From Phoronis australis (Eukaryota > Phoronida > Phoronidae), in the NCBI GenBank assembly GCA_002633005.1, contig NMRA01000258.1:549709-590589 (forward strand): a stretch of DNA of 40,881 nucleotides. Reading direction: 5' to 3'. The translations under genes and the position numbers were made by a program. Below the pieces are notes generated by a model. It made no database searches and was not told where the DNA came from. It saw nothing but the letters and a program-made list of their open reading frames with translations. Shown piece by piece: positions 1-11,852 of the stretch (position 1 is its first letter; each line of letters opens with the position of its first letter).

Positions 1-468
1 TTTCTTCCAGGATGGTGCCCTAGCTGTGGTACATTACTTAAGTACCGTTCAATGGCAATCATTAATTATTGTTTCAGGTTTCTTCCAGGATGGTGCCCTA
101 GCTGTGGTACAATACTCAAGTGCCGTTCAATGGCAATCATTAATTATTGTTTCAGGTTTCTTCCAGGATGATGCCACTGCTGTGGTACATTACTTAAGTA
201 CCGTTCAATGGCAATCAGTAATTATTGTTTCAGGTTTCTTCCAGGATGGTGCCCTAGCTGTGGTACATTACTTAAGTGCCGTTCAATTGCAATCATTAAT
301 TATTGTTTCAGGTTTCTTCCAGGATGGTGCCACTGCTGTGGTACATTACTTAAGTGCCGTTCAATGGCAATCATTAATTATTATTTCAGGTTTCTTCCAG
401 GATGGTGCCCTAGCTGTGGTACAATACTCAAGTGCCGTTCAATGGCAATCATTAATTACTGTGCCGTC
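1..468. repeat. 78-bp tandem repeat array, six copies
   Basis: Six head-to-tail copies start at 1, 79, 157, 235, 313 and 391, each opening with TTTCTTCCAGGATG. The last copy loses similarity at about 460. The array is already in progress at base 1, so it probably extends beyond the window. Because 78 is a multiple of three, one plus-strand frame stays open through all copies and would encode a 26-residue repeat containing QWQSLIIVSGFFQDG. I see no start context, splice signal or known domain, so I treat it as a satellite rather than a gene. A 14-base piece of the unit, GTGCCCTAGCTGTG, also occurs near 3288. Confidence 0.93.
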
Positions 469-837
469 GTGCATCCAAGATCACCTGCTGGTGATTTGAT
501 ATTGGTCATCTATTCATTGTGTCTTTTTAGGCTGCGAAAGAAAGTCATTACCTCGCAAATACTAACAATGATGCGTTAGCCGTTGTATTCACTTGGCGCT
601 AACCCATTTGTTCCAACAGGCAAAATTCAACATTCAGTCGATGGATGAAGTTCAGTTGTTTTCTTGAATTTCTATTTCAGTATACAGCTCCGTGGTAACT
701 AAGTGGGGGTGAAGGGTGATCCTGGTTAACACTTGTAAAATCGTCAATTTCATGATTCATGACGTGTCAGCTTTTGGAGCCCCACAGTTACATTTTTCAC
801 ACTCACTTTGACCTTGACAAATCATACCTCTTAAGAA
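469..837. other. No recognisable feature
   Basis: Single-copy-looking AT-rich DNA between the 78-bp array and the module A repeats. No long open frame, RNA gene or internal repeat was seen. Confidence 0.5.
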
Positions 838-2047
838 TTGAGAAATGCCATTTATGTTCGAAGTATGTCCCGAAAATGACAGGTGCATTGCAAGCTCCGT
901 TTCCAGAGATAACACAGAGACGGTATAGAGGCGAAATAACGATGACTGATAACGGTACAGAAATATGAGTGTAAAATAATAAGTAAACATGAAATAATAA
1001 TCTCTGGAAAGATGTGCAATAAAAAGTGCAGCAATCGGGTAAGAGGAACCACTAAAAAGATAGGGTGGGAGAGGGTGGGAGAGGGTGGGAAAAAGTGAAG
1101 AGAGATTAAACTCAAACGTAAGTGTTCCTGAAACAAAGGAATAACAGAAAGCATATAGTTACTGAGAACAAAGGTTAACCCTGAGACACGTGATAATCAT
1201 CAGCCTATAAGAGCCGGGAGCTGATCGAACTCATGGCACCGCATGCGAATTTACACAAACTATTAATGGACGAGACCAAAAGAAGGAAAAAGGGGTATAA
1301 GTGAGACGAGTACATATTCTGAAATAAATATATTTAATGAGTGAAATACCGTTTGTGTTCGAGTATGTCCTGAAAATGACAGGTGCATCGCAAGCTCCGT
1401 TTCCAGAGATAACTTGGAGACCGTATAGAGGCGAAATAACGATGACTGATAATGGTACAGAAATATGAGTGTAAAATAATAAGTAAACATGAAATAATAA
1501 TCTCTGGAAAGATGTGCAATAAAAAGTGCAGCAATCAGGTAAGAGGAACCACCATAAAGATAGGGTGGGAAAAAGTGAAGAGAGATTAAACTCAAACGTA
1601 AGTGCTGCTGAAGCAAAGGAATAACAGGAAACATAGTTACTGAGAACAAAGGTTAACCCTGAGACACGTGATAATCATCAGCCTATAAGAGCCGGGAGCT
1701 GACCAAACTCATGGCAAACGACAGAAACGAACCAATTAAGTGAGGCTGGAAATGAAATGTACTAGTGCGTCATATGTACAAAAGGACCACATGCGAATCT
1801 ACACAAACGATTAATGGACCAGACCGAAAGAAGGAAAAAAGGGGCATAAGTGAGACGAGTACATATTCTGAAATAAATAAATTTAACAAGTGAAATACCA
1901 TTTGTGTTCGAAGTAAATTGTCCCGAGAATGATAGGTGCGTCGCAAGCTCCGTTTCCAGAGATAAAAAGGAGACTATACAGGCGAATTAAAGGTCATTTA
2001 TTATGACTGATAATGTACAGAAATATGAGTGTAAAATATGTCAAGAA
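838..2047. repeat. Module A: tandem 500-550 bp units (two full, one partial)
   Basis: Units begin near 858, 1358 and 1907, each with TTCGAAGTATGTCCCGAAAA or a close variant, followed by a run ending GCTCCGTTTCCAGAGATA. The first unit is about 500 bp and the second about 550 bp. The second keeps a roughly 70-bp stretch (about 1714-1785) that is missing from the first. The third unit stops at about 2047. The same unit is found in the left arm of the giant inverted repeat at 4023-4710, in the same orientation, and inverted in the right arm. Short open frames here are by-products of the repeat. Confidence 0.9.
1063..1090 (+). repeat. 10-bp GAGGGTGGGA triplication, G-quadruplex motif
   Basis: Three tandem copies of a 10-bp unit give six G3 runs separated by T or AGA, which fits the classical G3+N1-7 quadruplex pattern. 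The equivalent place in the second module A copy, near 1561, has only one copy, so the expansion is private to the first unit. Confidence 0.85.
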
Positions 2048-3715
2048 TCATGATTTTTAAATGTCCCGTTAAGTGCCACAAGCAGTAACCGGGACAGTTA
2101 CGATAATTGTAAACTTGTTTTTTTAATAATTTTTGTTTTTTTTTCTTTGTAGGTTCCTTTGGAGGCTACCGTGTGATAATAGTAGATGAAGAGGGGTCGT
2201 ATCAGCATTCTTGCTAATTTTGTAAAATTATCAATTTCATGATTTACAATAACTTTTAAGTTTCACAGATCATGGCACATTGTCATTCTTTCTCTTGTTG
2301 AACGTCAATTCTCTTTCACAAGTGCCACAATATTTTGGCCTATCCTTCACCCCCCTCTATGAACTGAATTCTGACGTTCGTTCCCATTCATGCATCTAAG
2401 ATCACTGTTTACTGACCATGCATCCTGCTTCACATTGCTGCCTGTCATTTACCATCACTCAATAGGATGCTCCCGGATTACCCACAACGCTGCAACATCT
2501 GCCAAGCAGTCTCTAATTTGTATTGATTACATTAATTGAGTTCAACCTTCCAATGACACTTAAAGTTTTACAGAACTCAGCTGTGCTGTGGCTGCAACCC
2601 CCAATGACAGAAAGTTGGAGCGACTTGAGAATTATTTGTGAATACGATATGGTTTCTGACATTTCTAAACCACGGCCAATGTAGGAACGCATTTTCGTAC
2701 CTCGGGGACAAAGGAGATCTCTATCCAGGCCCATCTTATTGACCGCATGCACGTCCTGAGGAGCATCGGTGTATCCTGCCTACAATCAGGTACTTAAGCT
2801 ACATAGTGACTTTGCATATGCACCAAGGAAGGGCACAGGCCTGTCAGTAACCTGCAGTTCAGATGGACATCGAGTATACTTTACACTAGCAATTTTACCT
2901 TCGCTTATAAATACCTAAATTCAGCTAAATGGCAGTGCCCACATTTTCTAAATCTTCACTGTTATAACTCATGTGAGGCTTACCACCCATGTGTCATTTA
3001 CATAAGTCAAGGTTACGTAAAGTTTTTGATGTCAGTGGAACAAGAATCCCGGCACATAAAAGTTTAGCTTCCAAAATGTATGTGTCTTAGCAGTTCATCA
3101 TTTGGCGGTAGCAAAGACCATCGTATCGGTATGCCTTTCCAATTATTTGTGCTGGAAAAGGCACATTAAAGAAGCTATGAAATGGTTATCTAATTTTGTA
3201 TGAAAATCATAGAGTAGTACTTGAGTGCAAGTGTGGTCCAGATATTCCCTTAACGCCCACTTGCTGAGTTTTGAATGTCGCAATTAAGTGCCCTAGCTGT
3301 GCACTAATGTTAATGTGGATGAGTAAAGCAGTTGTAGGTTTGGATCTTTCTGACTATGGCCGCCTGTCATTGACCATCAGCCAATCTACTGCATGCATTG
3401 AGGAACATCATTGGATCTATGCTTGCCGTCATCGACTAGTCGCATATCAAGTATATCAAGAAATGGCACCTGGCTGCCATCAACCGTGCATAGTACAGAT
3501 GAAGTGAAGTTTAAGGAGATCTTTTACACGTGCAGTTCTTACTCAGAAAGGTTCACAGGCAAGTTCAGCCAAATGCTAACCATCCAAATTTACAAATCTT
3601 TGCATTTAAATGCTCTCACTTTGCCTATTGCCCTCATTTAATTGTTACAATTGCATGAGACTTTCCTAAAAATGTCAGTGTCTAAGTGAGTGCCAGTTTG
3701 CCAAAAAATTTAGCA
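2048..3715. other. Spacer with faint repeat similarity, no gene
   Basis: No coding exon was recognised. The part at about 3360-3500 (GCATTGAGGAACATCATTGG, CGCATATCAAG) resembles the ~62-bp module B repeat of the foldback at 20290-21990, so at least part of this spacer seems to be decayed repeat. The remainder looks single copy. Confidence 0.45.
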
Positions 3716-4022
3716 TACATGTATACTGATGCGTTAGTGAGTTTCAAGATCGTGAGCTAAATTATTACGTGTCATTGTTGTATAAAAAGAACTCGAGATG
3801 TTCAGGGATACCAATCCCTAGTTTCAGCCATTCACTCTAATGGAGAATGGGATTGCAGATGGCTCTACCTACCAACAACCTGACGTCCAGCATCAGCGCC
3901 TATGATTGACATGTATTGATGGGCAAGGTAATATGAGTGTGCGTGGGCATGTTTAAGATGAGTGTGACAATGTGTTGAGGAGGGCAACGGCCAATGTAAG
4001 TGTGTGCATAATGATTTTCATG

Positions 4023-4710
4023 TTCGAAGCATGTCCCGAAAATGATAGGTGCGTCGCAAGCTCCGTTTCCAGAGATAAGAAGGAAATGTGTATTAGGAGA
4101 AACAATGGTCATTTATTATGAGTGATAACGGTACAGAAGTACGAGTGATGAATAATAAGTAAACATAAAATAATAATTTGGAAAGATAAGCAATAAAAAG
4201 CGTAGCACTCAGGTAAGAGGAACCACCATAAAAGGGGCGTGGTAGTGAGTGGGAAAAAATGAAGATAGATTTTTTTCAAGCATAAGAGCTGCTAAAGCAA
4301 GGAATGACAGGAAACATATGTTTACTGAGAACAAAGGTTAACCCTAAGACACGTGATAATCATCAATCAATAGGAGCCAGGAGCAGCTGACCAAGGCACG
4401 TGACAGAAACAAAACAATAGTGAGGCTGGTAATGAAATGTCCTACTACGTCGTGTGAAAAAAGGACCCAACGCAAATCTACTCAAATGATTAGTGGACGA
4501 GTTCGAATGAAAAAAGAGAGTGGTATAAGCAAGACTAGTCCATATTCTCACATAAATATAATTAACGAGTGAAATACCATTTATGTTTGAAGTATGTTCC
4601 AAAAATGATAGGTGCGTCCCAAGCTCCGTTTCCAGAGATAAAAAGGAGAGGCATATAAGATGAACAAAGGCCATTTATTATGAGTGATAAGGGTACAGAA
4701 ATATGAGTGT
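4023..4710. repeat. Module A in left arm (one full, one partial unit)
   Basis: Units start near 4023 and 4586 with the same GAAGTATGT-type opening and GCTCCGTTTCCAGAGATA segment as the copies at 858, 1358 and 1907. The second unit ends near 4710. The inverted counterparts are at about 18960-19700. Confidence 0.88.
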
Positions 4711-5599
4711 TATATTTTTTGCATGAGGCTGAGGGTAATTGGAATGTTGAGCAGTAAAGTGTGAATTATGAGGAGAGTCTCTCGCGTGTCCCTGTTTTAG
4801 TAAAAAACCAGATAAACTCCCGTGAAAAGGGTAAAACTTTCCTGTCAAGTTTTTCACAGAAGGATGTCAATCAAGTAAAACTAGTAAAGTCTTCCCCCAT
4901 GTCGAGTTTTCTTCACAGAGTATAAGTTTATTCTAGTAGAGATTATCGCCATTGCTTCTAACTTGAAGAATCAGTTGGGCATTAAATTCAGACGTGCTAA
5001 CTGGGTTTAATCTTGCCTGGTGGGCTGATGACAGTCATTGGTTAAAGAATTTGTAACATGTGACGAATTAATGGTGCAATGGTATGAAAGTGACGAATCT
5101 GTGAAATGCTATCACTTAGTGAAACTGTTGAGTGACAAAGCTAAATGCGAAACATAAATGAACCGAGACCACATGAAAATAAATGAACCAATGAATAAAA
5201 CACGAGTTAAGGACAAAAAACCTACCAAATGGTACAAATCAAATGAAACTATGAAATGTATAAAATTCATAGACTAATGTAATCGGAAACTTAAATGAAT
5301 GCGTAAAATATCACAAGGCCTATAGGGTGTGACGAAGCAAAATAAATTTGAAAAATGAGAAGGTAACACATAAAGACATGTGTATGCTGGTATAAACCAA
5401 TTGAAAAAAGCATGAACCTTCAAAATGTTACATCTAAAAAAACTGGTTGAATGTGACGAATAAAATGGGAGAAGTAATTGAATCCACAGAATGTGATAAT
5501 TTATGAGTGATTGAAATATCAATCAGTGAAATGCGACACAAAGAAACGTGTGGTGGCCCAGATTTAACACAACTGATGAATCCTTAAAATGGTATGGCT

Positions 5600-6184
5600 A
5601 AATGAAGCCATTAAGTGCAATGAAAGGAAATGTGATGGCAGTCTTCAATTGCCTTACATTGAAGATGATCCACACATCAAGGATCTGCCACCCACTTCCT
5701 AAATGTCTGCTCATGAACGGTGGCGGGTGGATATCAACCACTGCATGCTTTAAGGATTGCCATCTTGTCTCTAAACATTGGTTATCTGCATCTCATTGTG
5801 TTGCATTGGCAATTTGCATTGAGGGATGTCACTTGAAGGAGCAAGAATCAACAGCATCTCCCATCCACCCGATGCTGTACATTGATGCATGCTATCAATC
5901 ATATGTATGTTTACCACTCACACATGTAGGTCAATACTAAACAACATCGTGGATTGCCTTTTTGCAAACCACTTCCAAATTGTTGCCTAACCATCGATTG
6001 TTTGCGTATCGGCTGTCTAACTAACAAGCATCATCCACCGTGGAGATTCGCAACCATCTGCACTGTGCCCACTATTATACAGATGCCTAATATAAACCAC
6101 ATATGTAACAAACAAGACATGAACGCATCAGAGGAGTCCAGGATCAGTGTACGGAAGAGTTATGTATGTGCAACGAGTGAATGA
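5600..6184. repeat. Module B segment in left arm (~62-bp repeat family)
   Basis: Recurring phrases such as CACACATCAAGGATCTGCCA, TTTAAGGATTGCCATCT and GCGTATCGGCTGT match the degenerate ~62-bp repeat that forms the separate foldback at 20290-21990. The inverted partner in the right arm is at about 17660-18250. The apparent reading frames here (for example 5954-6184) recur in the opposite arm only because the DNA is inverted. Confidence 0.7.
6104..6141 (-). repeat. ~40-bp CTCTGATGCGTTCATGTC motif, copy 1
   Basis: On the minus strand this is the same motif found at 11141-11180, 11216-11254 and 17699-17737. It pairs with the 17699 copy across the inverted repeat. Confidence 0.9.
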
Positions 6185-9100
6185 AACTAAAATTTCATGA
6201 ATTCATGAATCTCCAAAATGAGTTGAATGAACAAATCTATGAGCAGTAATCAATAACCATCATTGAGTTGTGGTAATCTGGGGAAACGAGTAGAGTTTAC
6301 AGTTACTTTATGTGACATCAAATGGTGAATCCTTTCGTCAGATACTGTCAAATTACAGAATTCATTGTTATCACTGACAAATAATATTGTGTGTTGCATG
6401 TGTGAGATAAGCAGATTGTGCTTCTTTGTTGAATTGTGCCAGAAAAAATCGTATAACAAGCTGGTGCAACAAAATAGGGACTTTAGCATTACTTGTCAGA
6501 GTGATCTTAATACGTCCAAAGAATATACTGAATTTTGAGCGAAGTAATGCATTACGAACTGCACCAAGTTAATGGAGTCACGTCAAATGGAATAATTGAA
6601 TGAATCTGTAGAATGTCATCAAATGAGCAGAAGAATAAATGAACTATAAAATACTAAACATAAGTCAACTCAAAAAATGTTAATGAATATGCATCTGATC
6701 GATAAATAAGCATTGATTTCGAGTGGTAAAGTAACCATGAAATGCAGTGAATGAATGGAGTCTTGAAGTACGACAAGTGAATGAAACTGAAATTCCATGA
6801 AATACTGAGTTTTCAAGTGCAGTAAGAAATTGATCCCTGTGTTAAATGTGCCTATCAAAGGATTTATATAATGATGAAATTGGAAGATGAGAATGTTATA
6901 GCTGGAGCCATGAAATGCGATGAATTGAAACCATTAAAATGAGGAATAATTGCTTTAAGCAAACCAAGGAATTCAGGATTCGTTGAAGAGAACATTAATG
7001 CTACAACAATGTTTCCCGAAGTAAAAATCGCTTAAACATATCGCAATCAACAAGCTGGTGTAGCATAATGACAGAACGTATACATTGCGAGGAAGCAAAT
7101 TGGTAAATATCAGGTGAACATAAATATTGCAGTAAACAATGTACCCATGAAATACGAGTTAATAGAAAAGCAGTATGTGAGGTTAACAAAGTCCCAGTGT
7201 GGTACTCGTTCAAGAAACATCACGAATACCAAAAGTAAATGGAGATCATGTGTAAATTCTGAAAAGTGAATGAGTCCATTAAAAAGGCTAAATGTAGCCA
7301 AAGATATGCAGCTTGAGCATATCAAAGGGGTGATTTAACTTGTGTACACCATTGCATATCAGAATGTATGGAAATTTGAATGGTAAAATGTATCATATAT
7401 TGAAGAAATAGTGCATCAAATTAGTGGAGTCCCATGAAGTATCGCAATATCTGGAGAAATGGTGTTATCTCCAAAATATCAGAAATCAACAATAAAATGC
7501 TATAAATCAGTTAACCCTTAAAATGCAAAAACCAAAGACCCTATGAAGTATCATGAGTTAATGTCAGGGTAATCATAGTCCTACAGTGCTGCTAGTCAAT
7601 GGTGTCTCGTATATGCAAAAGGTTAATGGAAATAATATAAGGGAAAACTGACTGTACCCATCAAATGCAAGAAGATATTGAATTCTGGAGTGAACAAAAT
7701 CATGAAAAGTTATGTATTAATAGAGCTGGAATATGTTAACCAGAAAGGAAATGTACAAAGGGTTAGAAAATTGAAATGAAAAATGTATTAAATAAACAGA
7801 GGTGTAAAGATTTGCTAAACAAGTGAAAAAGGAAGGTAGGGGTGGTGAATGAGCAGGAGACAACAAATTCTATAGGTGGCTGACTTTGAATTGAGCCAAA
7901 GGGAACATGTTTATCAAACATGGCTATCAAAACTATAAGATTTCTTTACAACTATTGTATTCTTAAAAGTAACTTGTACCCAGCTTTTGCTAAATCTAAA
8001 GTTCATTCACCATCCTGAGGCAAAGGGCAATGCAGCATTTCTTCTTTTTTAATTCTTATCATTCACTACATGGAGAAGTGACCTACTAGAATTTTCTTGG
8101 GTTTACAATTAATTTATGCTGCACCAAGTGGTGGTTCCTTTTTCACAAATTTTAAAATTATGGAATTCATTGTTGTCACTGACAATTAACGTTGTGTCTC
8201 CAATATGTGAGGAAAACAACTTGTTTTTGTTGAATTGTGCCAAACACCATTGATTGAACAACAAAATGGGTGACTTGATTTGTGTACTGAACTGCTTATA
8301 AGAGTGATTTTAAAACCCCAAAGATTGCAGTGAAATTAGAATAGAGCAATTTATCACAAATTGAACAAATAAGTACATGGAATTAGTGGAGTCCTGAAAA
8401 ATGGGACAATAGAATGAGTCTGTAGAATGTCATTCAAGGAACATCAAAATAAAAGACCGGTAAAATACTAACAATAAGTGAATTCTCGATGTTTGATGGA
8501 TTGAGGATCTTTCATGCAATGAAGTGGTTAGAAAAGCCATGAAATGCATCACGTAAATTTGGTTTTGAAGTACGACAAATAATTGACATTGTGAAATTCA
8601 ATGAATTAATGAATCTTTAAACACAGCAATAAATTAATCCCCGTGTAAACAACAGCTATCAAAGGAATCTTTACATAATGTAATTGGAAACCGCAAATGT
8701 TAGGACTGGAGTATTGAAGTGTGATGAATTGACAAATTATTGAAAGGTGATGAGTAATTTCTCTTGGGAAAACCAATGCATTTTAATTTTAATACTTAAA
8801 AGGATTCACGGAACAGAATAAATTAATGGTTCAGTAATATCATGAATTAATAAGCCCCGAAAATATCACAATAAAAAACTGGTGTACCGTAACGACAGAA
8901 CTCATAAAGTAAATATTTCCATGGAGTCGGAGGGACCAAAAGGCAAAAAAATAAGTGAAGCTATCAAATGCAAAAATACCGTATCCATGAAATATGACTT
9001 ATTTATCAAACGTGATACTAGTTCAAGAGATCATGTTGTCTGGGCAGCACAAAGAAGTGATTTGATTTGTGTACACCATGGATTATCAGAATGCTCTTCA

Positions 9101-10608
9101 CACGCCCAAGGAATGTAGAAATACTTGAATGGTAGAAGGCATCAGGCATTGAAGAAAACAATTCATCAAATTTCTGGAGCACTGTGCAATTAAATGCGTT
9201 ATGAAATAAACAGAGAAATAAATAAGCTGTAAAATGTAAAAAAGAAATTAACTCCTGGAAGTTGGCGAATTAAAAAATCCGTAATTCGTATTCTGTCATT
9301 GATAAAGAAAATCAGTGGCTAGTGAATAAAATTGCAAAATTTGTTTGAATTAAGGAATCTTCAAAATATGTTAAAAGAATAAATCAATCAGCAGTAATCT
9401 AATAATCCATGTGTAGAATGCAACTTCAAGGGAATGTATTCATTTATTTATGTAATTGGAAGTTTAGAATGTTATAACTGGAGTCATGAAATGTGGTGAA
9501 TTAACAAACCATGTAAACGTGAAAAATTATTGGTTCTGTGAAAAGCAATGGATTCATGCAACAGAGCAAATTACAGGAAGGTAAAATAATATATGATGAA
9601 ATAATGAATAAAAAAACAAAAATCATAATAAAACGGGTGTAGAGTGATGACAGAACCTGCAAAATAAACAAAGGCATTGATTGCAAAGAAGAAAAATGCT
9701 AAAAATAAATGAGCCTATAAAACACGAAAACCAATGAGCCCCTGAAGTATTATGAGTTGATGATATGGTTATGAGTCCTACAGTGTTGTTTTTCAAACGT
9801 GTCACGCCAATGCAAATGGTCAATGGAAAAAAGAATAGGGACAACTGATGGAATCCATCAAATGCATTAAAATTATTGAATTCTGAAATTTTTTGGAATC
9901 GATAAGTTCACGAGAATATGTTACAGAGCAATGAAATTAAAATCGAAAGGGTAATAAATAGAGATATGGCAATTTGTTTAACAAGTGAAAAAGAAAGGTA
10001 GGGATGGTGAATTAAAAGGGGACAACAAATTGAATAGCTGGCTGAATTTAATTTCAGCCAAGTGAACATGTTGATCAAACATGGTTACTAAAACCTTAGC
10101 CTTCTTTACTATAGTATTCTTTAAAGTGACATTCGCAGCTCTGGCTAAAACTGAAATTCATTCACCATCCTGAGGCATAAGGGCAATGCAGCATTTTTTC
10201 TTTTTCAATGTTCATCATTGAGCAACAATGTTCTGCTAGCGTTTGGCTGGTTTTACGATTTTTGTGCTGCATCTAGTGGTATTTCCTTTTTCACAAATTG
10301 TAAAATTATGGAATTCCATGCTATCACTGAACAATTAGTGTTGTGTCTGCAAAATGTGAGGAAAGCGACTTATGCTTCTTCATTGAATTGGGCCAAACAC
10401 CATTGTATAACACGCTGAAACAACAAAATGGGCGACACCTTCGCTTATCAGAATGGAGTAGTGTATCATGGAATGAACTAAAGAGTGCCTTGATTGATGA
10501 GTCTTGAGTGCCATTAAATCAATATCAATATAAAAGACCTGTAAAAGACTAGGAATAAGTGAACTCCAGAAATTTGATGCATTGATGATATGTTATGAAT
10601 AGTTCAAG
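6185..10608. repeat. Module C field, left arm (degenerate ~30-bp motif)
   Basis: About 4.4 kb without coding content, saturated with diverged copies of a motif of the form AATGYGAYGAATTAATGA, with spacings of about 27-40 bp; similar motifs begin as early as about 5040. A clear copy is at 6901-6927 (GGAGCCATGAAATGCGATGA), matching 16913-16939 in the opposite arm. A higher-order duplication is visible: the marker CACCATCCTGAGGC occurs near 8009 and again near 10160. The ORFs listed by simple translation are not conserved beyond what the inverted repeat forces. Confidence 0.75.
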
Positions 10609-11140
10609 AAATCCCCCCTTTTTGTTTCCCACCGTTTCTGTTTTCCCCGTCTTTTTTGTGTATCCGCCCTTTTTATTTTTCCCACGCTTTTTGTTTTCCC
10701 GCCCTTTTGTTTTTCCTGCCCTTTGTTTTTCTGCCTTTTTTGTTTTCCCACCTTTTTGTATTCCTCATATTTTGTTTTACTGCCCTTTTTGTTTCCCATC
10801 CTTTTTGCTTTCCCCGTCCTTTTTGTTTTCCCGCCCTTTTTGTTTTCCCGCCCTTTTTGTTTGGCCGCCATTTTTGTTTTCCCGCCTTTTTGTTTTCCTC
10901 CTTTTACTTTGTTTTCCTGCCGTTTTTGTTTGCTCCCCTCTTTATTTCCCGCCCTTTTTGCTTGCTCCCCACTTTGTTTCCTGCCCTTTTTGCTTGCTCC
11001 CCTTTGTTTCCCGCCCATTTTGTTTTCCCGCCTTTTTGTTTTCGCCGTCTTTTTTGTTTTCCCGCCTTTTTTCTTTTCCCGCCTTTTTTCTTTTCCCGCC
11101 CTTTTTGTTGTGCCGCCATTTTTGATTTCCCGCCCTTTTT

Positions 11141-11180
11141 GGACTCGTCTGATGCGTTCATGTCTCGTTTATTACATGTA
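11141..11180 (+). repeat. ~40-bp CTCTGATGCGTTCATGTC motif, copy 2 inside module D
   Basis: The stretch GATGCGTTCATGTCTCGTTT followed by ATTACATGTA is embedded between 17-bp units. This copy has one difference (GTCTGATG) from the others. Confidence 0.92.
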
Positions 11181-11215
11181 TGTTTTCCGGCTTTTTTGTT
11201 TTCCCGCCCTTTTTT

Positions 11216-11254
11216 GACTCCTCTGATGCGTTCATGTCTCGTTTATTACATGTA
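11216..11254 (+). repeat. ~40-bp CTCTGATGCGTTCATGTC motif, copy 3 inside module D
   Basis: Second copy within the 17-bp array, about 74 bp after the first. With its flanking units it looks like a local duplication. Confidence 0.92.
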
Positions 11255-11587
11255 TATTTTCCCGCCCTTTGTGTTTTGCCGCCCTTTTTGTTTCCCACAT
11301 CCTTTTTGTTTTCCCGCCCTTTTTGTTTTGCTGTCTTTTTTGTTTTCCCGCCCTTTTTGTTTTCCCGCCCTTTTTGTTTTCCCGCCCTTTTTGCTTTCTC
11401 CCTTATTTGTTTCCCGCCCTTTTTGTTTTCCCGCCTTTTGCTTTACTGCCCTTTTTGTTTGCCCTCTTTATTTTACCCGCTTTTGGTTTTCCTCATTTTT
11501 TTGTTTTACTGCCCTTTTTGTTTGCCCCCCTTTGTGTTTCCCCGTCTTTTTTGTGTTCCCGCTTTTTGTTTTCCCGTGTTTTTTGAA

Positions 11588-11715
11588 AAAAAATGGTAAA
11601 ACATTAAAAGGGGGTAAAACAAAAAGGCAGAATAAAAAAGGCGGGAAAACAAAAAGGGCGGGGAAAACAAAAAGCGAGAAAACAATAAAATGCGGGAAAA
11701 ACAAAACAGGCAACT
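11588..11715 (-). repeat. Module D, inverted short arm
   Basis: After a small hinge (TTTTTTGAAAAAAAA at about 11580-11594) the sequence becomes the reverse complement type, with units such as GGCGGGAAAACAAAAAG. It is only about 125 bp against about 980 bp on the other side, so the centre is strongly asymmetric. Confidence 0.9.
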
Positions 11716-11852
11716 CCAGTTATACATGACAAATATTGCATTTATTTCATGCAGTTTTCTGTACATGTCAAACAATCATTACTGTAACATCTCCATTTAT
11801 TTATCGCATTTCTGGTTTTTCGCATGATATCCATAAACCTTTTGTGAGGGGG
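11716..11852. other. Single-copy piece between module D and right arm
   Basis: This stretch has no counterpart beside the left edge of the array. Homology with the left arm resumes at about 11845 with GGGGGATTTCTTGAAC, matching GTTCAAGAAATCCCCCC at about 10600-10616. Confidence 0.6.

Larger units (their letters stand above)
10609..11587 (+). repeat. Module D: 17-bp pyrimidine-rich array at the centre
   Basis: Nearly 1 kb of variants of TTTTTGTTTTCCCGCCC on the plus strand, almost without A. Six frames are open over long stretches because A-containing stop codons are absent on one strand; these reading frames (phenylalanine/proline-rich on plus, lysine/glycine-rich on minus) are composition artefacts. 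The array is interrupted by two ~40-bp inserts at 11141-11180 and 11216-11254. It ends at a strand switch near 11588. Confidence 0.95.

Noticed and set aside
1-468. CRISPR array
   Set aside because: The repeats are contiguous 78-bp units without unique spacers, and the context is eukaryotic.
3288-3301. Dispersed copy of the 78-bp satellite
   Set aside because: Only 14 matching bases (GTGCCCTAGCTGTG); the surrounding sequence does not align.
838-4710. Module A units as a pair of LTRs of a retrotransposon
   Set aside because: There are five or more units in tandem and inverted orientations, no TG...CA ends or primer-binding site were seen, and there are no gag or pol genes between them.
10593-11775. 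Several long overlapping ORFs (up to 357 codons) rich in Phe/Pro or Lys/Gly
   Set aside because: They are translations of the 17-bp low-complexity array in every frame. The strand bias removes stop codons; there is no domain or start context.
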